Of a stretch of 64,000 nucleotides of DNA, positions 58,798-64,000 are shown in pieces. The notes beneath the pieces are model-generated. The model saw nothing but the letters and a program-made list of their open reading frames with translations. It made no database searches and was not told the DNA's origin. A program made the translations under genes and the position numbers. This DNA is from Paenibacillus nasutitermitis. GTDB lineage: Bacteria > Bacillota > Bacilli > Paenibacillales > Paenibacillaceae. Within the stretch, counting starts at the first letter, position 1. Every line of letters begins with the position of its first letter. The stretch is from assembly GCF_014641075.1 (NCBI RefSeq), contig NZ_BMHP01000002.1, forward strand, positions 62,001-126,000, in the 5' to 3' direction.

Positions 58798-61107
58798 TTA
58801 AGCGTTCACAAATTCGAGTGCACCCGTACTGGAATCCGCCAGCACCCACTTTCCTGAAACAGCTGTGTCACTACCGGCCCTATTCGTGATTTTGCGGGTC
58901 TCTCCTTTGGCAGCGAGCTGCTTGGCCATTGCCGCCGTTACAGATCGACCCTGCTGCTGCTTCCAGATAACGAAACTGCAGCCCTCACGGAACCGCAGAC
59001 AGCCGTAACCTCGTTTTCCTTCCACCAGCTGCCCGCCGCAGCCGGGGCGCGGACAATCGCCTATAACGGCCGGTGAAGACGTTTCTTCCTTGATGGGTTT
59101 CGCTTTTTTGGTTGCGGGTTGCTTGCTGACCGTGGAAGCGGATTTCTTCCCGCCTTGTTCGGCTGCCGGCTTTTCCCCGGCAGCATACGGTTTGCTGCCC
59201 CGTCCTTTGCCTTTGCCGCCTCTCTTGCTCTGCTGGCTATCACCGAACAGGCTCGGAGCTGCCTGAGGCTGATGCCTGACCTTGCCGACAATCATTTGGG
59301 CAAACTCTTTCACCTTCTGCATGAACAGTTCATCGGAGGCTTCCCCTTTGGATATCTGATGCAGCCGCTGCTCCCAGCGTCCTGTCATCTCCGGAGAAGC
59401 GAGCAGCTCTACGCCAGCCCCCCTGATGAGTTCGATGGCGGCACAGCCTTTGGTGGTAATGTCCAGCCTTTTGCCTGCCGTCACGATATAACCGACATAT
59501 TTGAGCCGCTCGATCGTTGCCGCCCGAGTGGCTGGTGTGCCAAGTCCGATCTGCTTCATCGCATCTCGCAGCTCTTCGTCTTCAATCGATTTGCCCGCGC
59601 TTTCCATTGCTTTAAGCAGGGTACCTTCCGTATAAGGCTTCGGCGGTTTGGTTGCTTTCTCCAGAGCAGCAGCTTCGACGCAGTGAACAGCCCCATCTTT
59701 GTTGACCTCAAATGGACGGTCGGTCAGCAGCAGCTCGTCCTCTTTCTCATCGGTCTGCTCTTCCGGTTTTTTCTTGCGGCTTTTCTCTTTGGCCGCACTT
59801 ACTTCATCGTTGGCCAGTACAACACGCCATCCCGGATCCAGCTGCTGCTTGGCGCGCGTCTTAAACAGCTCCTTCTCGACTTCCGTTAGGACTTCGTGAT
59901 TGTTGTATAGAGCCGGCGGATAATAATGAGACAGGAAACGGCGGACAATGAGGTCATAAATATTCTGTTCCTCTGTGCTGAGCGTTCCAGGGCGCTTTGG
60001 CGTTGGCAGAATAGCATGGTGATCCTCGACCTTCGCCGGATTACACACTGCTTTGTTTCCTTTATGAACACGGCTGCGGTCCGCTCCCTGCGCAAGCGGA
60101 CCGTAGGGGGTCTGCTCAAGCATCTGGAGCACCTTGCCCATAACCGGTATGTTCTCTTCCGTCACATAGTTGGAGCTGGTCCGCGGATACGTGATAACCT
60201 TATGCTTCTCATAAAGAGCTTGGGCGATATCCAGCGTTTTTTTGGCCGGATAGCCATATTTCCCGTTAGCCTCCCGCTGCAGCAGCGTCAAATCATATAA
60301 CCGAAATGGATATTCTTTGGTTTCATTGGTTTCATAGCTGAGAATCCTTGCCGGTTTGCCGCTAACCCTGGCTGCCAGCTCTTCTGCTTTTTCCTTGCTG
60401 GTGATGCGGTCGCCCTGCCACAGACCTTTATAGGTGATATCCTCCTGGCTGAAGCTGGCCTGCACCACAAAATAGGTTTCACTGTCAAACGCCGTTATTT
60501 CTTTATGTCGATCATATAAAAGCGCCAGTACAGGAGTCTGTACACGCCCGACCGACAGCAAAGTTTTGTGGCGGATTGTGAATGCCCTGGAAGCATTCAT
60601 GCCCACCAGCCAGTCCGCTTCGCTGCGTGCCCGCGCAGCGCGGGTAAGCGGATCGTATTCCTGGTCGCTGCGAAGCGAGTCGAAGCCGCGACGGATCGTC
60701 TCGGGCGTCAAATCCGAAATCCACAGCCGCTGCGTCGGCTGCGACATTTTCAAATACTGCCGGATTAAATGAAAAATAAGCTGCCCCTCGCGTCCGGCAT
60801 CGCAGGCATTTACGAGCCTGTCGCTGCGTTTGGCCAGCTCTCCGATCGTCTTGAGCTGCTCCCTGGTTTTAGGATTGGGCCACAGAATAAAACGGTCGGG
60901 AATAATCGGCAGGTCGGCGTCATTCCATCGTTTATATTTGGGATCGTATTGATCCGGCTCTGCAAGCGACACCAGATGTCCGATTGCCCAGGTGATGATG
61001 TAACGCTCTCCTTCCAGATAAGACCGTTTATTTTGCGCTTTCGGCTCGATGACTGCCGCTATCGTACGCCCCATATCCGGTTTCTCTGCAATGATTAATG
61101 TTTTCAA
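58798..61107 (-). CDS. topB: DNA topoisomerase III
   Basis: A 769-residue type IA topoisomerase. The TOPRIM motifs are EKPDMGR (8-14) and NACDAGREGQ (100-109), and the catalytic tyrosine is Tyr 307 in ITYPRTSS. After about residue 640 come a low-complexity Gly/Lys/Ala linker and a zinc-ribbon-like C-terminal repeat (CPRPGCGG...GYGCLRF...CSF). It decatenates replication and recombination intermediates. It starts with TTG behind GAGGGG. Upstream is the glucosaminidase-like gene on the same strand, 26 bases away. Confidence 0.95.
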   Translation of the reverse strand: MKTLIIAEKPDMGRTIAAVIEPKAQNKRSYLEGERYIITWAIGHLVSLAEPDQYDPKYKRWNDADLPIIPDRFILWPNPKTREQLKTIGELAKRSDRLVNACDAGREGQLIFHLIRQYLKMSQPTQRLWISDLTPETIRRGFDSLRSDQEYDPLTRAARARSEADWLVGMNASRAFTIRHKTLLSVGRVQTPVLALLYDRHKEITAFDSETYFVVQASFSQEDITYKGLWQGDRITSKEKAEELAARVSGKPARILSYETNETKEYPFRLYDLTLLQREANGKYGYPAKKTLDIAQALYEKHKVITYPRTSSNYVTEENIPVMGKVLQMLEQTPYGPLAQGADRSRVHKGNKAVCNPAKVEDHHAILPTPKRPGTLSTEEQNIYDLIVRRFLSHYYPPALYNNHEVLTEVEKELFKTRAKQQLDPGWRVVLANDEVSAAKEKSRKKKPEEQTDEKEDELLLTDRPFEVNKDGAVHCVEAAALEKATKPPKPYTEGTLLKAMESAGKSIEDEELRDAMKQIGLGTPATRAATIERLKYVGYIVTAGKRLDITTKGCAAIELIRGAGVELLASPEMTGRWEQRLHQISKGEASDELFMQKVKEFAQMIVGKVRHQPQAAPSLFGDSQQSKRGGKGKGRGSKPYAAGEKPAAEQGGKKSASTVSKQPATKKAKPIKEETSSPAVIGDCPRPGCGGQLVEGKRGYGCLRFREGCSFVIWKQQQGRSVTAAMAKQLAAKGETRKITNRAGSDTAVSGKWVLADSSTGALEFVNA

Positions 61108-61133
61108 TTAATCCCCTCTTTACGGCTCATTTG

Positions 61134-62249
61134 TCAAAGTTCCACGTATCGTTTCAAGGCAGTCAGGATGCTGCGGACACCTTTGGACCAATTCGGATCC
61201 TCGGCATACTCCCGGTTAATCCAGGTAATCGCATCCGCGCCATCAGGTCTGTCCTTGCTAATGCGCAAGATCGTCCGCGCCGCAATCGCGGCGGATTGTT
61301 CAATCGTTGTATTATAATCCTTCCAACTATGAAAGACATTAAATGGATTATTGGCAATCTCCTTGGCTTGCTTATGCGTTGTGGGTACAAAAGCCTGCTC
61401 CTGCCCCGTAATTGCAAAAAGCAGCAGCGGATGAATATTTTTTTCTTTGGCTGTTGATAATATCGCCTTAAAATATGGCGGCTCCGCCAGGAGAGATGAT
61501 TTTGTCAGCAAATACTGCTTCAACCGGTTCTCATCCACCTTCGTATACCGCAGCTCAGGAGGCAGGCCGTTGGCAGGAAGTACTTCCACCGGACTGACTG
61601 CCGCCGGAGCTGCAGCATTCTGAACAGGCTGGTCTATAGCGGGGGCAGGTTTAAGCAAGCCCCCGCTATAAACCAGCGTAGAACCGATGAGAAGCGCAGA
61701 CAACAAGGTGTAGAGCATCGATTTAACGCTGCGCTGTCCGGCTGCTGGAAGCAGTGGGATCACTTCCGCCATCATGTCCGCTTCGGGCTTGTCCCGAGAA
61801 TCCCCTTGGAGCAGAGCCTCAGTGGCAAAAACAGACCAAGCGGTTGCTTCCTCCGCGGCGGCTTCTCCGGACATCTGCTTGGCAGATGTCATTAACTTGT
61901 TGAATGCTTTTAACGAGAGCGCAGAACCCAGCCGCTGCTGTGTCCATACATACAGCGGTTCGCTGATCGCGCTGTCTTCCAGATTCAAGGCCAGGCAGCC
62001 ATGAAAAATATGCTCCGGGCCGACGGGCCGCTGCTGCCCAGCCACAACCTGGCGGAGCAGCTCATGGGTCAGCCGGAGCCTGATTTCCTCGGCAAATGCC
62101 GGGAGCTGCCGGAGCACAATACGCTGCATCGCATCGGCAACGATTTCTGCTCGGCGTTCCGTAGGCAAATCTGCGTATTTGTGCTGCACGTAATGGCGAA
62201 TATTTGAAATCTCCGACTTGGTAAGCACATGGGCTGCATTGGATGGCAT
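61134..62249 (-). CDS. Membrane protein with glucosaminidase-like outer domain
   Basis: A 371-residue protein with a cytoplasmic N-terminal helical half (residues 1-175), one membrane helix (about 177-197), a Pro/Ala-rich linker and a C-terminal domain. The outer domain (residues about 260-370) has IHPLLLFAITGQEQAFVP, NNPFNVFHSWKDYN, QSAAIAARTIL and INREYAEDPNWSKGV. These are the pattern of glucosaminidase/lysozyme-like peptidoglycan hydrolases, with Glu about 284 as the candidate acid. The long inner half could tether or sense something in the cytoplasm. The start at 62249 follows GGGAGG. It is upstream of topB on the same strand. Confidence 0.75.
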   Translation of the reverse strand: MPSNAAHVLTKSEISNIRHYVQHKYADLPTERRAEIVADAMQRIVLRQLPAFAEEIRLRLTHELLRQVVAGQQRPVGPEHIFHGCLALNLEDSAISEPLYVWTQQRLGSALSLKAFNKLMTSAKQMSGEAAAEEATAWSVFATEALLQGDSRDKPEADMMAEVIPLLPAAGQRSVKSMLYTLLSALLIGSTLVYSGGLLKPAPAIDQPVQNAAAPAAVSPVEVLPANGLPPELRYTKVDENRLKQYLLTKSSLLAEPPYFKAILSTAKEKNIHPLLLFAITGQEQAFVPTTHKQAKEIANNPFNVFHSWKDYNTTIEQSAAIAARTILRISKDRPDGADAITWINREYAEDPNWSKGVRSILTALKRYVEL

Positions 62250-62315
62250 TACGATTCCTCCCATGCCTGGCTTATTGGTCTCTCGATTTTACCACAACTT
62301 ACCTCCCTTTGGGGA

Positions 62316-62486
62316 TCACAGATTTTGGATCGTATGCTGAATGTCCGGTTGTTCAATATAAGCGTTTATTTGTTCCTTCTCGTCCATGGTAAATTGAAAT
62401 TCACAATCGCATCCCTCATCAATCAAGCGGGTCCAGTATGGGACGTAAACATGCCTTGCTCGCTGCTGCTCACACTCTCGCGGCAC
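62316..62486 (-). CDS. Candidate small gene, 56 residues
   Basis: Reading minus-strand from a GTG at 62486, 56 codons are open to TGA at 62316, with a natural-looking composition (VPYWTRLIDEGCDCEFQF, then a charged helix MDEKEQINAYIEQ). GGAAGGA lies 12 bases upstream, a little far for a ribosome site. It is on the same strand as the glucosaminidase-like gene, 67 bases upstream of it. I cannot name a family. The other gene-free parts of 62250-62618 hold only a terminator. Confidence 0.35.
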   Translation of the reverse strand: MPRECEQQRARHVYVPYWTRLIDEGCDCEFQFTMDEKEQINAYIEQPDIQHTIQNL

Positions 62487-62570
62487 TGCCTACGTTATTC
62501 CTTCCGGGCATCCAGAAGGCCGGAAACCTTTGGGGTCCCCCTCTGGGGGATTTAGGGGGAGAACTTATAT

Positions 62571-62596
62571 AAAAAGCGCCCGGGGGGCGCTTTTTT
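62571..62596. terminator. Terminator of gltD
   Basis: AAAAAGCGCCC and GGGCGCTTTTTT form a GC-rich stem with A- and T-runs at both ends, 23 bases beyond the gltD stop codon. Confidence 0.9.
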
Positions 62597-62618
62597 GGAA
62601 GATAAAGATTATTCACAT

Positions 62619-64000
62619 TTAAGGAAGCATAGTCGTACCCATCAGATAACGATCAACCTCGCGGGCTGCTTCCCGTCCTTCATTTATTGCCCATACGACC
62701 AGACTTTGCCCGCGGCGCATATCGCCGGCCGCAAACACCTTGTCTACGCTCGTGCGGTACTGGCCGTAAGCAGCTTTGACATTGGAGCGGCGGTCCTGTT
62801 CCAGACCAAGCTGTTCGATAATGGTCGTTTCCGGTCCTTCGAAGCCGACCGCTATCATAACCAGATCGGCAGGCCATACCTGCTCGGTGCCTGGGATTTC
62901 TTTATAGATCCGGCGCCCTGTTTCGTCAACTGTACGTTCGATCTGTATCGTGTGAAGCTCTTTCACATTACCGCTCTCGTCACCGACGAATTTCGTGGTC
63001 AGGACGGAGAACGCACGCGGATCCTTGCCGTATATAGCCCGTGCTTCTTCCTGCGCATAGTCCAGTGTATACACATTCGGAAATTGCGGCCAAGGGTTTT
63101 TGACCGGATCACGCTCCAGTGGCGCCTTGGAAACCGTACCGAACTGGGTAATGGAACTGCAGCCGTGACGCAGTGCCGTTGCCACACAGTCGGTCCCCGT
63201 ATCGCCGCCTCCGATAACAATGACATTCTTGTCTTTCGCGGAAATATAATTGCCGTCTTCCAGATTGGAATCCAGGTAGCTTTTGATGGTGCCGTTCAAA
63301 TAATCCATTGCTTTATGAATGCCTTTCAGATGACGGCCTTCAATATCGACTTCACGTGCTTTTGTAGCTCCGCCGCACAATACCACCGCATCAAATTCAT
63401 CCATAAGCTGGGAAGAGGAAATATCAATGCCGATTTCCGTGTTCGTGACGAACTGTACCCCTTCGGCTTCCAGCAGGTCGACCCGGCGCTGAACGACTCC
63501 CTTGTCCAGCTTCATCGTCGGAATGCCGTATACGAGCAACCCGCCGATTCGGTCGGCACGCTCATAAACGGTAACCGTGTGGCCCGCTTTATTCAATTGG
63601 GCTGCGCAGGCCATGCCGGCAGGTCCGGAGCCTACGACGGCTACCTTTTTGGAAGTCCGCATTTTTGGCGGGTGAGGCACCACCCAGCCTTCCTCAAACC
63701 CTTTATCAATAATGGCCTGTTCGATCGTCTTGATCGTTACCGGATCGCCAATCAGTCCAACTGTGCATGAACCTTCACATGGTGCCGGACAGACACGCCC
63801 TGTAAATTCCGGAAAATTATTCGTTTTATGCAAACGCTCAAGCGCTTCCTGCCATAGGCCGCGATAGATTAAATTATTCCACTCAGGGATCAGATTGTTC
63901 ACAGGACAGCCCGAAGCGCCTCCCGGGAGCTCAATACCCGTGTGACAGTAAGGAGTGCCGCAATCCATGCAGCGCGCACCTTGCGTGCGAAGCTGATCAT
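62619..64000 (-). CDS. gltD: Glutamate synthase small (beta) subunit, 5' end beyond window
   Basis: The window holds about 460 residues of GltD; the frame is still open at 64000 ([14 protein letters not shown]), so roughly 35 N-terminal residues are missing. The Cys-rich start [17 protein letters not shown] and [11 protein letters not shown] form two 4Fe-4S sites. The FAD loop is [17 protein letters not shown] and the NADPH loop [14 protein letters not shown]. With the large subunit GltA it makes glutamate from glutamine and 2-oxoglutarate, passing electrons from NADPH. gltA probably lies to the right. Confidence 0.95.
   Translation of the reverse strand, partial: DQLRTQGARCMDCGTPYCHTGIELPGGASGCPVNNLIPEWNNLIYRGLWQEALERLHKTNNFPEFTGRVCPAPCEGSCTVGLIGDPVTIKTIEQAIIDKGFEEGWVVPHPPKMRTSKKVAVVGSGPAGMACAAQLNKAGHTVTVYERADRIGGLLVYGIPTMKLDKGVVQRRVDLLEAEGVQFVTNTEIGIDISSSQLMDEFDAVVLCGGATKAREVDIEGRHLKGIHKAMDYLNGTIKSYLDSNLEDGNYISAKDKNVIVIGGGDTGTDCVATALRHGCSSITQFGTVSKAPLERDPVKNPWPQFPNVYTLDYAQEEARAIYGKDPRAFSVLTTKFVGDESGNVKELHTIQIERTVDETGRRIYKEIPGTEQVWPADLVMIAVGFEGPETTIIEQLGLEQDRRSNVKAAYGQYRTSVDKVFAAGDMRRGQSLVVWAINEGREAAREVDRYLMGTTMLP

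Noticed and set aside
62595..63770. 391-codon plus-strand frame opposite gltD
   Set aside because: Antisense shadow of a clearly conserved gene; no ribosome site or recognisable domain.
1..64000. Mobile elements, prophage, CRISPR arrays, tRNA or rRNA genes
   Set aside because: No transposase, integrase, repeat array or structural RNA gene was recognised on either strand by reading.

Overview
The window looks like ordinary chromosome from a Gram-positive, endospore-forming member of the Paenibacillaceae (Paenibacillus or a close relative). The evidence is strong AGGAGG-type ribosome binding sites, a ddl-murF-alr cell-wall run, a BmrA-type exporter, a bacillithiol-disulfide-reductase-like YpdA, a Spo0F-like receiver, a T-box on serS, a fluoride riboswitch on a CLC gene and Bacillus-type LexA boxes. 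No rRNA, tRNA, insertion sequence, prophage or CRISPR array was found. Most genes lie on the minus strand, as expected for one co-oriented replichore.

Layout. 1-6.7 kb: NAD salvage (pncB), a DinB-like protein, a DUF3500 protein, an AAC(6')-Ie-like acetyltransferase, a CTP-synthase-like amidotransferase and a CLC-F fluoride exporter behind a fluoride riboswitch and terminator. 6.8-12 kb: a DUF1540 peptide, a D-Ala-D-Ala carboxypeptidase, an OmpR-type two-component system and the multidrug exporter BmrA, divergent from a glyoxalase/bleomycin-resistance-fold protein. 12.4-18.6 kb: a serine hydrolase broken by one stop codon, an esterase, a beta-propeller, an alpha/beta hydrolase and a TerD-vWA fusion. 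18.7-22.4 kb: ddl, murF and alr. 22.6-25.5 kb: a MerR/TipA-like regulator with a DUF2268 protease behind a textbook MerR promoter, then a FusB-family protein. 25.5-28.7 kb: DinG and YdjM are divergent around a LexA-type box, followed by CsaA. 28.9-33.4 kb: a MoxR/DUF58/DUF4129 operon and a VTT membrane protein. 33.6-36.5 kb: T-box-serS and a FabF-type ketosynthase.

36.6-44.7 kb holds an MmyB-like regulator, a TetR-controlled ABC-2 transporter and a two-gene ABC exporter preceded by a 30-codon leader peptide and an intrinsic terminator, which is the layout of an attenuation-controlled drug pump. 44.9-50.5 kb: YpdA, two unknown genes and a 2-oxoacid:ferredoxin oxidoreductase. 50.8-55.9 kb: an APH-fold kinase, a MOSC protein, an APC permease, a membrane-anchored Spo0F-like receiver and a DUF3298 protein. 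56-64 kb: an acetyltransferase, an orphan ABC ATPase, a 73-residue protein under two LexA-type boxes, a HAD phosphatase, topoisomerase III, a membrane-anchored glucosaminidase-like protein and gltD, which runs off the right edge.

The notable theme is defence and stress response with readable regulation: several predicted drug or toxin resistance genes, two predicted SOS loci and at least four RNA- or operator-based switches. All functional calls rest on recognised motifs and recalled family sequences; no database search was run.
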